A stretch of 64,000 nt of DNA, taken from the NCBI GenBank assembly GCA_023053545.1, contig JAKZAN010000002.1, forward strand, positions 13,078,790 through 13,142,789, in the 5' to 3' direction. Made by a program: the position numbers and the translations under genes. This document shows positions 11,991 through 25,500 of this stretch, in pieces. Origin of the DNA: Lepidurus packardi. Its lineage: Eukaryota; Arthropoda; Branchiopoda; Notostraca; Triopsidae. The notes below the pieces were generated by a model. That model was not told where the DNA came from. It saw only the letters and a program-made list of their open reading frames with translations, and made no database searches. Position 1 is the stretch's first letter; each line of letters begins with the position of its first letter.

Positions 11991-12463
11991 CCCAAGCGAG
12001 CATGTAAAGGAGGAAACCCTAACACCCTGGAAAATGCGGTTGAAATGTTAAAGGAAGCGTTTAACCTACTTCAGAGCCAGCTCGCGGCCAGTCCGGGAGG
12101 TACTTGGAACAGGTTGGGTGGACTTCCCACGTTCCTGGATTGTTTACGTCGCCTGAAGACTCAATCTTTGTTGTTCAAGGAAGTGAAAATTAACTTGTTT
12201 GGGTTGTAAAACGTTTTATTTTTTTCCGAAACTTTTAGTACACGAGTATAAGACTAGGCATAATTATGGGGAGTTTATTGAGCAGGACTGGAACTGGAAC
12301 TTGGAAGGTCCTGGAGCGATCCTTCGGTTTCTATGTGTTCTGTCATGGCAGCTTTAATCTTATTCATGTTGAACCGCGACTCGGCCCATCTTTGACGGCA
12401 AAAAATCCTTTGGGGAGAACATTGAATAGCTTTAGTAAACTTGAGAGGTCAAAAAATGGTTAG
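11991..12463 (+). CDS. Possible exon pair of an unrecognised or dead gene
   Basis: An open frame from 11991 reads like protein: near its middle it has VEMLKEAFNLLQSQL, followed by LGGLPTFLDCLRRLKTQ, both amphipathic helices. A GTGAAA donor after about 12182 and a pyrimidine-rich acceptor at about 12238-12239 would define a 55-base intron, with the frame continuing to a stop near 12463. No start codon with a convincing promoter and no family match were found, so this may be a remnant. It lies between the Gln/Pro-rich gene and mitoguardin. Confidence 0.25.
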
Positions 12464-12550
12464 AAACTACTTACCAATAGGATAACGTGATTCCGGTAAA
12501 TGAAACAACGGCGACGTTGGATGCACTTTTCACGCGACTCGTGAATAAGA

Positions 12551-13020
12551 AGTAACCTAAACCGCTCGCGATCCCTCCAGTTATTCCGTATAAAAGTGAA
12601 CTTCTTAAACACGGAATTTCCGAAAATTTTCGTTCTACCATAATTGTTTCTTATAATGAAATGGTAAATAATGGTTTCCAAACACTGGGTATAGGTCAAC
12701 AAAGAAACATGTGGCAAGTTGCGCTGGAGGCGGGGTTAGAAACGAACCGCGCTCCGCAAACCGTAAAGTAAGCTCGGTTCAGGAAAGTAACCTAAACCGC
12801 CCGCGTTTCCTCCAGTTATTTCACATACAAGTGAATTTCAGCCAATTTCTTTCCACCATATTTTTTTAAATAAATAAATACATTAATTAAATAATGATTT
12901 CCAAACATTGTGTATTGGTCCACAAAGAAACAAGTTCCTAATAGCCTCGGCACCTTGCACTGGAGGCGGGGCTAGAAATGAACTGCACTCCGCAAACCTT
13001 AAGCTCCGTTTCGGCCTGAG
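12551..13020. repeat. Two-copy 235-bp tandem duplication upstream of mitoguardin
   Basis: A unit starting AGTAACCTAAACCGC occurs at about 12551 and 12786. Each copy contains a CTCCAGTTATT word, a GGTTTCCAAACA-like word and ends near CTGGAGGCGGGG(C/T)TAG. The copies have diverged by many substitutions. The array sits just before the mitoguardin promoter region (a TCAGTT initiator-like word lies at 13258). Confidence 0.8.
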
Positions 13021-13567
13021 TTCGGCTCAGGAAAAACTGTTTCGCTCGCATGCTCCATTTCGTGTGTCGCATTTCGCCTTTTATTTCACTGTTGACACCG
13101 TCTACAGTGCCCGCGGTGAGATTTGTTCGCCGGCAGCCAGGAATTTTAGGGAAAATTGACTCTAAAATTCTCATATTATGCGAATTATATACTCATAAAT
13201 GTATAACTAACCACTCTCTAGCAGCTGTCTTATTTCCCCTCGTGGCTGCCACTCTTGTCAGTTGGAATTTTTCTCTTTTTGTGAGTGTTGTGTTGTGCTG
13301 ATTGGACTCGGTTGTTTTGTTACTGTGATCTATAAAACGTTATTGTTATTCAAGTTGATCTTCGATGGAACTTTTGCATTCGCTGCAGTTCAAACAGAAG
13401 TGGTACCTGCCTCCCAAATGGTCCTTCAAATACCCCTTTTCCTCGTTATGGAACCTCCATTTGAGCCGGAAACAAAAGGCAAAATAAATTATTTAAAATT
13501 TATTTTCTTATTCTCACCAGTTCAACAACTCAATTCCTAATTCCTTCTTCTTTCTCCTCAGATTGTG

Positions 13568-16500
13568 ATGGTTTCCATATCGATAAGCGTTGGTGCAGTC
13601 GCTTTGCTGGCCAAATACTTACGAAGGAAGCGTTCCAAAGCTACAACTTTACTTACCCTTCCCAAACCAGCTTTCCTGACCTCAAGAAGAGGTCGACCAC
13701 TACTTCACAGCCCCCATGGAGGTAAAGTGGAGCTATTAACAGAAACTAAACGGACTATAGCCGTTATTGACTTGAAAAATGGGGCAAAGTCCTCGTTTTT
13801 TTAATGCTATTATATCTTAGATGCCATATCAGGCTTCCGTCCGAGCAGTCCTAGTGTTCAGCGCAGCTCTAGACAACGATCGAGTTCCATGTCGGTGTCT
13901 GGCGATCGCCAATCCAACACCTGTGTGCAGCCAAACGGAGCTCCGATGACTCCCCAGCAATTAGGGACCATGGGTAAGTTTCCTTGTCGTTCTTTACTTC
14001 CATTGCTCCCTTTTCTTAGTTGAAAAGCACCCATACTCGCTCCAGTTTGCTCGACGTTACGCTATGTATCGATCCCCTCGCTTGTATTCTACTCTGAATG
14101 GAAGTTGAATTGAGTTGAAGCAAAGCGAGGGGAATTCCCTGGAAAAAGCAAATGAAAGGGGGGCTCGTGCACCTTTTAAGCCTCTTAACAATGTTGCCGT
14201 AGCCCCCTTTTACACGAAAGCGGGCTCCAATGCAGAATATTCATTGATTAAAAGGTCCTGTTTGAAACGTGGCTGGATTTCCGACCCTTTTTAAGGCAAT
14301 TACTCGCTTTTAAACTGCGCAGAAGGCGGGTGTAGGACTCGGGAACTCCTGGATAGTTGTATCTAATGAGGAAAGACGGTATTAACTTACTTCAATTGAG
14401 GAAGCTACTTCCTAGGAGAGTAAAATTGAACTGAGCCAAAAAGTTTTTCCACGAAACAAGTTGGTCCAGTCAAATGGACCATGAGAATGGTAGGACTGTA
14501 ATGTCAACAGGAAAACCCTCATTTATTGTTCAATTCCGTTGCCTAAGTGCTTCTGTTTGAACGTCGGTTGTTGGGAGCGTTGTTCCTAGTCACATGAAAG
14601 CGTAATGAAGCTTCTAAGGTAGAAGATCAGCGTCTTTTAGGGAGTTTAAAAGAATCCAAAGCTGACTTTGGGCTCTTTTAACTTTTAAAAGGTTCTAAAT
14701 ACTGAAAGTATTCGAAAATACTGAAAATAGTCGAAAAAATATTTGAAAATATTCTAAATACTGAAAGTATCGTAAATACTGAAAATACTAAAGTAAAGGT
14801 TCTAAATACTGAAAGTATTTAGAACCTTTTGCCAAGTTTGTACGTACTAAGGTTACACTAGAAGCGTAGTTTATTAGGAATAAGATTTAATAATTTAATT
14901 TAATTTAATTTATTAGGAATAAGATTCGTGTTAATAGTTGAGTAGTTGTATTATGATTCAAAGCTATAAACGTGGCGGAATTGTTCGTTGTTGGGATCGA
15001 AATCGGGAATTTTCATTGTTGACACGCAGCTTTCTAGTTTACATGCTTGACGCTCAAGTTGGGAATGTTTCAGTCATCTTACGTTTTCATTGTTGACGTA
15101 AAGGGACCCTTTTTGTACACCTCACATTGGTATTTGGGGAGTGGAGAGTGGTGTACTCGAATTTTTCATTGTTAACATGGAAATTCGGAATTTTTGGAAC
15201 ACCCGGCTTTGTATTTTTCATTATTGATGCGGAAGCATGGATTTTTGTGGTGTTGAGGCTCAAGTTTCAAGTTTCAAGTTGTTATTACCAAACCTATGTT
15301 CTTCAGAACTTTCATTGTTGGCACTAGCACTTGAAGATGTTGGTGGTTGACACGGAAGTGTGATAGCTGGAAGTTTCGTTGCGCAGAAGGGCATTAAGCT
15401 TTTCATTGTTGACACAGCTTTCTGTTTTTGATCCTTTGAGGTCCATATTGTAAGTTTTCATTGTTACTGCCAACATTGAAATTGTGAACACTTTCACTGT
15501 CGTCGCTTTTACGTTGAATTTTCATTAAGAATTTTCATTGTTGAAGCTTTAAAGGTAGAATTCTGTTGCTAGCGTTCCAGTTCAGAATGTTCATTGTTGT
15601 CGCTCGAATTTTGGCATGGAATTAGCAATGAAATTGTCAATTGTTGAGATTTGAAGTTTGAAGTTCGACCATTTAATTGATTCATGAAATGTTGTTGTTT
15701 ATTTTTCTCTTAACAATGAATCAATGAATCATTGTTTTATTCACTGAAGACTCAACAATGAACACTCCTACTTTGAAAGGGCAACAGTGAATCTTTCGGG
15801 AACGCTTTGTTGTAGCGTAATGCAATTTCCAATCTTGATTCTTGTACCAATTGTACAGATTCTTGATTCTTGTACAAATTCTACAATTGTTGTACAGATT
15901 GTTAGCATCTTGCACTTCCTTGTACTGTAAGCTTTAACGTTGTATCTTGGAAACGCGTTAACGATCGAAAGAACCCCCTTTCGGTTAAAGAAAAACAACT
16001 TTTTGGTGTTAAAAAAAAAAAAAATCCGAAAATCTTTGGAAAAAAAGATAACGATCGAAAGAGACTCCCTTCTGTTAAAAAACATCAATATTTTATTGTT
16101 TAAAAATTTGTATTAAAAATCTTCCATTTTCGCCCTCGTTTCCCTTGTTCGTACCGTCACAACGCGTGTACGTACTCAAGCGTACTTACATCCAAAGCTC
16201 GGTACTGTCGTACAACTTGCCCGTTTCGTTCTCTCGACTTTTCTAGATTCTTCTCCCTTCTTCTTCTTCTTCCCTTGATTCCTTCCCGTTCTTTCTTATA
16301 AGAATCCATCTGCTATGAGTTGCACAGCGTCGTATCGATCCATTTGCACCCTCCCAAAGCCAAGCATAGAGTACGGCATGGTCTGCAACCCTAATACAAC
16401 CTTAAATTTACCCTCTCTCACTTTCTGTCCCTTTCAACCCTCACCCTCCCTTGGTTACGCCCTCCCGTAGGCTTGGTTGATTGTTCCGTAGCCATATTGG

Positions 16501-19500
16501 CACACGTACACGTACATGTCCACGTGGCCGGCTGGCCGGCAAAGAGGGGGTTGCGACGCTACTTTTCCTACATAATAAGCGCCTTTTCCTACAGGAGGGC
16601 TCGAGATGAAACTTGAAAATTGCGTAAATTAGTTTTTATATCCAATATCGGTAGGCTGGACACGAGCCAAACGAGCCCGAGGGCTGGCTTGACAAAGATG
16701 GATCATATAAAGGAACTTGTATAGTACTCGTATAAGGGGACACAAGTGTGCACTGGGATATATATGTTCAAGAGTCACTCTATGCCATGTTTCTGTTCCT
16801 ATCTTGTCCTAAGGTTTCCTAAAGCACATTTTTCGTTCCATTTGAATCCGTGGTGAGGCTTTACAGTTCCATATTACGCCAAAGGAAGCTAAAGTACGCT
16901 CAAATAGGCTCTAGTAAGCTAGCATAGGCTCTAGTACATGGTCTCGGTGCGCTATGTACAGTACATGTCTTTTGGTTGGGAGGTTTTTCTACAAATCTAT
17001 ACAAAACGCAGGATTCAATGCTGATCTACACTGTAGATTCTATCAGTTCAATATCTGAATTGGAAAAATTTTCTTGAAAAATTTTTTGAATTGGAAAAAT
17101 TTTCTTGAAAAAGTTTTTGAATTGGAAAAATTTCCTTGAAAAATTTTTTGAATTGGAAAAATTTTCTTGAAAAATTTTTTGAATTTGAAAAATTTTCTTG
17201 AAAAACTTTTTGAATTGGAAAAATTTTCTTGAAACATTTTTTGAATTGGAAAAATTTTCTTGAAAAAGTTTTTGAATTGGAAAAATTTTGTTGAAAAATT
17301 TGTTGAATTGGAAAAATTTTCTTGAAAATTTTTTTGAATTGGAAAAATTTTCTTGAAAAATTTTTTGAATTGGAAAAATTTTCTTGAAAAATTTTTTGAA
17401 TTGGAAAAATTTTCTTGAAAAATTTTTTGAATTGGAAAAATTTTCTTGAAAAAGTTTTTGGAATTGGAAAAATTTTCTTGAACAATTTTTTGAATTGGAA
17501 AAATTTTCTTGACAAATTTTTTGAGTTGGAAAAATTCGGTCAGCTACACTAAGCTTAAAGCGAAATGATGGAAAAAAATTAGGAAAAATTAGAAAAAAAA
17601 AGGAAATCGCTCTGGTTTTTGTTCTGGTTTTCTTGGTTATCCCGTTACACGTGGACGATCCTCTTTTGCCCTTACTCTTCAAGTACGTTCTAATTTTATT
17701 TATTTTTTCTCTCTGGAATCCGTGTAAACCTGTTTTTGGAAGCTGAATTCGATCGCGGAGAAACGGGAAACTAAACTGGCTATTGATTGGCACGTCAAGC
17801 ACAAGATTCCCGTTCGCGCCCCCCCAATTTTTTATTTTTTTTATTTTTAAAACAAATCAGCGTCTATCGGAACTTGACCATGACCGGCCTAGACAATCGA
17901 AAAAACACAAACATCACAGTTTTTCCAGAAATCTGGAATCCGATTTTCCTTGCATTCGGTTCGAGAAACCTTAGAATCGAAAGAAATTGACTGAAAAAAA
18001 CAAAGAAAAGGAAAAGGAATCGCGTGAATCGTGTCTATCGCAGTATTCGCACGGTGGTGAGCGCGACGCAGAGCGTGAATGACAAGAAGCGGGTGCTTTC
18101 GGCCGCTGCCGAGTTGTTCGAACTCATCCAGGCCGCCTCTCGGGCGGACGTTGTCACTTCCACGTGCTTCGCGTCCGGGTGGTACGCTTTCTTGTCGTTG
18201 AACAACACGTCGGTGACGTCGTCCTCCTGCGGCTCGTCGGATGCGTCTTTGTCCATCGTGTCGTAGCCAACGTCCATCGGGTAGTTCACCGGCGAAATGG
18301 TGGTCGTGGACACGGACTGCGTGGTGGTCGGACTCGCTTTAGGACTGGCGGTCGTAGAGGTCGTGGTGGTGGTCGTCGGGACGAGGGTTCCGTTCATGAG
18401 GAAGTAGGCCGGACCCCAGACCAACTTGATGTCGCGGATCAAGGTCTGGCGCGTGGTGCCATTGATCTGTCGGGCGACGACGGACTGGGAGCGGTTCCCG
18501 TAGGACGAGCTGAGTTCCGCCGTGTACGGCACGTCCACCGTCACCCGGGTACCGACAATGGACGCATTGATGGCCGTACCGTAGGCCAGCTTGGCCGAGA
18601 TCTCCATGCTACGCGTGATGCTCCCGTTGGACGCGAACCCCCAGTTGTGGACCAAAGTGACCTCGACATTGGGCACGACCACTTTGGTGGCCAAACCTTT
18701 GGACATGCCGCGGACGTGGCCCAGGTAGACCGAGTAAGGCACCTCGTAGAAGACGACGGTGGACACTTGGGTGTCCTGGGTCGCTTCGGCGTTTTCCAAG
18801 CTGGTGTCCGCCAAGACGACCTCCGTTTGCGAGTACTCTTGACGTTTCTTGTCGTTGTACGTCATGCGATCAATCGCGTAGTCGGTCGGCTCGAGCTCGA
18901 CCAAGATTTCCCCCTCCGCCTCCACCCGGACCACGTCTTGAATCGCTAAGTAGATCCGGCCCTGGGATTTCGCCGACGGGTCCAGACTGCCGACGAACCA
19001 AGACTGGTCCATTCGATGCCTCGCCACGTAAGCGCCCGAGTCTTCGACCGTCCCCGTAGCCACTCGCCGATGCTTGTCCCAAGGCACCCATTCCAGGCGA
19101 GCGGCCTGGTCTGGGTTGACGAGCACGTCGAAGCGATTGTTGTCAAAGATCTTCTCGAAGAAGACCACTCGACAAGACGCTCCATCAGACGCTCCCAGGA
19201 GCCACACCCCACTGTGGTGCGCCCGGCAGACGTAAACATCATCGCCGCCATAACTCGCTCCGGCAATTACCACGTCGTTGGGTAATTTGGAGCGACTGCC
19301 GTCATCCATCGTAATCCATCGGAGTGTGCTGGAAGTGAGGCCTTGGCCGTAAACGGATCGGATCAACACACTACTGTCTCCCAAACTCAGGGGCAAATAT
19401 TGGCTTAGCATCAGACAACATAGAGTCGTTATTACAGTAACACGTGGCTGGCTTTCCCGCCATCCGGCCGCCATCTTGAACGCCGTGCGTCGGCCCCGTA

Positions 19501-22500
19501 GAGCCGTTTCAACAAACTTGCTTGCAAATGACGCTTTTTGACCTAGAAAAAAAATGAAAAAATGAGTTCGTGTCTACTAAAACTCATTAGTCTTATGAGT
19601 AATCGTTTCAGACCCGTTCTACTCAATTTTAAACGGTTTTAACCACTTTTAACCACTTTTAAACGGTTTCTGAAACCGTTTAAAGCTGTTTTGAGCATTT
19701 TAGACCAGTTCTACCACCTTCTAAATCTGTTTTCAGCTGTTTTCAGCAGTTAAAGCCCATGCTAGTTACTTCCCAACCAGGTATTATTAGTTTAACCCAT
19801 ATAGTAACAACTTTTGACGGTCTATTTGTCAAATCTAGCCCTGGGAAAGGCCAGCTGACCAACCGACAACCGAATTGACACTCTAGGTCTGGCTATGATT
19901 GCATGTTTCTGGGAGATGATAGAGAAGGCATGTATGTATTTACGGGAACTGGAAACCCCCCTCCTGCACTATATTGGAATGGGTGCAGACTTGTAGAGCT
20001 GTACAGCCATGCAATGTAGTGTAATAACACCGCTGTGCTACGAATTGAAAGCATTGCGTGCGGATGAAGGGCTCGGGAGGCGAAGATAATACCGTTACAT
20101 GCTACGGGCCACATTTTTTCCCTCACCTTCTCTAGTTATTTATATGAGAACCAATAAGAACCTGGCACATTAGTCTTCATGGCCTCTTTTTTTTTTTTTT
20201 TTTTTTTGCTTTTATGATTCATTAATGTTGTATTCAAATGGGAAAAGCGCACCTGCTATGCGTTTACTGTTACTATTACGAAGCTTTTTAAAAAGTTCCG
20301 AGCAATCTGGACGAAATCAGATTTCGCTCCGTGACCTACCTACGTCATGGGTTTCAATAACCCGGATTTTGCAAGAGTAGAATAGAATGACCAGTTTCAT
20401 TTTTCTAACGGCTATAAATTCAAAACAAAAATCCTTAAAAAATCGCCATTGTTTTAGAATGAATTATTTTTGAACTTTTTAAATGAATGTCTTTTTTTTT
20501 TTTTTTTTTTAACCTTTTTATTGTCTTTTTTTTAATGTGAATGTTGAAAATTTTGAATTGTGAAAATTTTGAATGTCTTTTTTATTGAATAATTATTAAT
20601 ATGAATTATTATTATTAATATTTAATAAACTTAATAACTTTTTAAGAATTGTTCTTTTTATTTATTACTTTAACAATTAATTCTTCTATCTTTAACTATT
20701 GTCTAACTAGCCAATTCTTAATTATTTTTTATTTTTTTATGAATTTCCTTTTTTGTTTAATAATTATTATTAATATTTAATAAAATTTAATAACTTTTTA
20801 AGAATTCGTCTTTTTTATTTATTACTTTCAAAATTAATTCTTCTATCTTGGAAATTACCTAACTAGCCAATTCTTAATTATTATATTTTTTTAATGAATT
20901 TCCTTTTTTGTTATTATTATTAATTTTATTAGTTATTATTATTAATTATTATTATTAATATTTCATAAACTTAATAACTTTTTAAGAATTCTTTTTTATT
21001 TATTACTTTCAAAATTAATTCTTCTATCTTTGTCTAACTAGCCAATTCTTAATTATTATATTTTTTATGAATTTCCTTTTTTGTTGAATAATTATTCATA
21101 TGAATTATTTCATAAACTGAATAAATTTTTAATAATTCTTTTTATTTATTACTTTAAAAATTAATTCTTCTTTCTTGAACTATTTTCGAACTAGCCAATT
21201 CTTTTGAAGGTGAGCTTAACTCCAAAACGTATGTTTAGTAAAGACTAAAGACGCCAAATAATTAGGCAATTTTCCAAAAGCAATTAGCACTTGAAAAAGT
21301 GGTTTATTTAATTAAAAAGTAATTTAAGGAAGAGAAAAAAATGCAAAAAATTGAATATGGAGCTGTTTCAAAATGTCGCAATTTTTTAAAATTGCCTTCG
21401 GGGCGTAAACCGGAACTCTAGTACTCTATAGGCAAGGGGCGTGGTCGCTCTAGACGCCCTTTTTCTGCGACGACCAAAAACTCTATGTAGTTTTAACGAC
21501 TCTCTCGTGGATTGCTGCTCACGAGCGAGTTTTTTTTATGACTCATCTTTTTTTCCATTTTTTTCCTCTTCTGGTTCCTGTCTGCTGGTTCGTGGTCTGT
21601 CTTGCGTTGATCATGTCTGCAGTCGTGTGAAAAAGCACAATGCTAAAGGACCCCTTACCCTCAGCACTGATACCTTGAGCTTGGCAAATCGCTCAATTTG
21701 CTCCTACCACCAGAAATCAATGTAAAAATCAAAGATAAATAAGGAAAAATCCCAATAATCATAGCTAGACAAACACTTTCTGAATGATCAGGCACGAACC
21801 TTGCGTGCCTGGCCTTAAGCATGCCCTCTAACGTCATTTGACTGCCTCTGTGTCACCGTATCACCCATAATTAGCTTCTATGCTCTTAAAACTTTCAATT
21901 CATCCCCTTTTCAGCTTATTATCCTATTTTGTTCTACTTTCGGGTTCTCTTAACGCTGCTTGCCTAATTCCAAGTGTTCAAATCGCCAAGGGAAAATGTG
22001 CAATGAATTCTTAAAGCGATAAAAAAGACAAATTCACTAAGGGCGACTTTCCTATAGCACCCTTAAAGAAAGTCGACCTTACTGACATCTAAAGACGATA
22101 AGAGCTATTTTGCTATGTTTAAGCATTGAAAAGTGGACCTTAGTGACATCTAAAGACGATAAGAGCTATTTTGCTATGTTTAAGCATTGAAAAGTGGACC
22201 TTAGTGACACCCTCGTACACTAAATGGAAAATAATGTAACCAACTTTAAGATTTTTCGATTTTTCAAAATTCACTAAGGGCGACTTTCCTATAGTACGCT
22301 AAAGGAAGTCGACCTTACTGACATCTGCAGACGATAAGGACCATTTTGCTATGTTTAAGCATTGAAAAGTGGACCTTAGTGACATCTAAAGACGATAAGA
22401 GCTATTTTGCTATGTTTAAGCATTGAAAAGTGGACCTTAGTGACACCCTCGTGCACTAAATGGAAAATAATGTAACCAACTTCTTTAAGATTTTTCGATT

Positions 22501-25500
22501 TTTCAAAATTCACTAAGGGCGACTTTCCTATAGTACGCTAAAGGAAGTCGACCTTACTGACATCTAAAGACGATAAGGGCTATTTTGCTATGTTTAAGCA
22601 TTGAAACTGGGCCTTAGTGACACCCTCGTGCACTAAATGGAAAATAATGTAACCAACTTTAAGATTTTTCAAAATTCACTAAGGGCGACTTTCCTATAGT
22701 ACGCTAAAGGAAGTCGACCTTGCTGACATCTGCAGACGATAAGGACCATTTTGCTATGTTTAAGCATTGAAAAGTGGACCTTAGTGACACCCTCGTGCAC
22801 TAAATGGAAAATAATGTAACCAACTTCTTTAAGATTTTTCGATTTTTCCAAATTCACTAAGGGCGACTTTCCTATAGTACCCCTAAAAAAGTCGACCTTA
22901 TTGACATCTAAAGACGATAAGGGCTATTTTGCTATGTTTAAGCATTGAAAAGTGGACCTTAGTGACACCCTCGTGCACTAAATGGAAAATAATGTAACCA
23001 ACTTTAAGATTTTTCGATTTTTCCAAATTCACTAAGGGCGACTTTCCTATAGTACCCCTAAGGAAAGTCGACCTTACTGACATCTAAAGACGATAAGGGC
23101 TATTTTGCTATGTTTAAGCATTGAAAAGTGGACCTTAGTGACACCCTCGTACACTAAATGGAAAATAATGTAACCAACTTTAAGATTTTTCGATTTTTCA
23201 AAATTCACTAAGGGCGACTTTCCTATAGTACGCTAAAGGAAGTCGACCTTACTGACATCTAAAGACGATAAGGGCTATTTTGCTATGTTTAAGCATTGAA
23301 AAGTGGACCTTAGTGACACCCTCATGCACTAAATTACAAATAATGTCAACTCATTCTTTTCGATTTTTCGCTGAGAATAAAGCCTTTGAATGATGCTAAC
23401 CAACAATATCAGCCATTGGCTGACACATTCATCCTAAATAGGCAAAACGTGGATCGCCAAGGCAATTTTTTACCTTCTTTCGGGGCCCATAGACACAAAA
23501 AAACAACTGATTGTTATTCAAACCGAGTTCGTACACGATTCTGAGCGTCTGGCTGGCCTTTTGACCAAGTCCCTTCAGAGTCGTCTTTTCGCAACGTTAA
23601 AAGGAAGTTAAAAGCTTGAACGTTAAAGCAAGTTTGGGTAGAACATTGCAGCTTGTTTTTTTACCTGGTGGGTACCTCTTGTTTCCTCCGTTTCTGTTAC
23701 GTGTGAGCCAAGGCTAAGTTTCTTTCGACAGCTAATTTACATATAAATGCGAGAACATGGCTCCTTAAACGCTTTAGCTTTATTGTGTTGCTAACAACGG
23801 ATTCAAGCTTCCCTCTTGAAACAAAATGAAGGGTTTGAAATGATTTTTACAGTATTTTTCGTCGATTAAAGAAGGTTCTCGATAAGGAATTTAGACAACA
23901 AACAACCACTAACACGGTCCCCGGTTCGTTAACTCTCTGGCGCTTGGATGCAAGCGTGGAACACCTTTATAGGCGTGGAATACATTGGAAAAGTGTCAAA
24001 GGGCAATACGTGGGCGGTCCTTAATGATTTCGGTCCTGAATTTCTTTTTGGCTTATACAATTTATTCGTGTTTTGTAGTGTTCTAAGCTTGCAAGTTTTC
24101 AAGCTTTCAAGCTTTAAACGCTTTCAACTCGTTTGAAATATTTTGAAAGCTTTTTGGTTTGGCATGTGGAAGCCCAAATGCCAAAGGTTAAAAAGCGATG
24201 GTGATGAGCGAGTTAAACCAAAACCTCACGCTTCCTTTGTTTATTCATTCCCTTGAAGAGTTGGCAAAAGGTTGCTCCAAAACAGAAAGAGAACATTGAA
24301 GTTTGAAACTGTACACAACTCGTGGCCGTGTCTTGGCAATATCCTTTGCAAGAAGCAACAATCCTATTCTGTTGGTTCGAACCAGCTTTATCTCATAGCG
24401 TCATATCTTATCTCTCGAGCGATTTTACTGTGCCCAAATAGCAATCTATTGTTACTAAACGAGTCACAACGAAACTTTTTCACCACATTTCTTAGGAAAC
24501 GTTTGTTTTATGAGCATTTGTTCGGTAGTTTATCAGGAAAGTGGTCGCTAGGGGAATGTGGGTTAAGATTATTTCGCAGGTAATCTTTGTAAGTTTTCGA
24601 GAAAAAATGTTTTACAACGAAAAATAGCTGGAAAGGCATTTAAACCATTTTCCACTTGGAAATGTTGGGAAAAGTGTCTTATTTTCAAGAATTTACGAAC
24701 TATTCTGATCTATTAGGTAAGTGTTCACTAAGAAACCAAGGAATGTAAAGCTTAAGAACATTTTTTCTAAGTAAGTATTCAAAAGTGTTCGTAAGGACCA
24801 TTTTCCTATGTTTTTCAAGGGAAAATGGTCCTTATTTCGTTAAGGTACAAGGAAACCTGTTCCTACGCTGCAAAGCCTGCCAAGTGTCCATAAGGGCCAT
24901 TTTCCTATTATTTTTCAAGGGAAAATGGTCCTTATTTCGTTAAGGAACAAGGAAACCTGTAAAGTGTCCATAAGGGCCATTTTCCTATATCGCTTACAGG
25001 GAAAATGAGCCTTATGGGTTTAACAAACAGTGGAAACCTATTCCTGCATTGCAGAAATTTCATAAAATTAACAACCAAATGCTATTAAAGGCTGCAGTTA
25101 ATTGTAGCAAAAAGTAATCGGCACATTTTCCCTATTTCTCATGAAAAGTCGGAGTATGTTACTATTATTGGAAAGGAAAGTCTTTAATTTCCTTATAAAG
25201 ACAGTCAATTTAACTACGAGCTCGATGACGTATTCGTTCGCAACGCTTTTGTCCGGATTTGGTCTCTTTTTAAAGCTTTCTATTCATTCAAAGAAACTTG
25301 TTTTGATGTGTGTGGCCATAAAAAGGAGAATGAGTTCCATAAATTACGTTCCCAAGTTTAAAAAAAAGCAAAAAAAAAAAACTTGTGTGTTAACCACGGC
25401 CCTCCCACAAGGCTCTCAACTCCTTAAAAAGCTTTTTGATTTCTTTCTTTTTATTCCAGTAAATATAACGTGTTGACTATTACCAACCTCGTTATGGACA

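Noticed and set aside
13262-13540. Candidate first coding exon of mitoguardin (IPLFLVMEPPFEPE)
   Set aside because: Weak likeness to the MIGA2 N-terminus, but no GT donor in the needed phase; left as a possible extension only.
17026-17802. 258-residue minus-strand frame rich in Phe, Lys and Ser
   Set aside because: It is the 31-bp minisatellite read in frame; no start context, promoter or non-repeat core.
18164-18949. 261-residue + strand Arg/Val/His-rich frame
   Set aside because: Shadow of the GC-rich Unzipped-like gene on the other strand; composition only reflects GC-rich codons.
24370-24390. GGTTCGAACC, a B-box-like word
   Set aside because: No A box, D-arm or acceptor stem around it.
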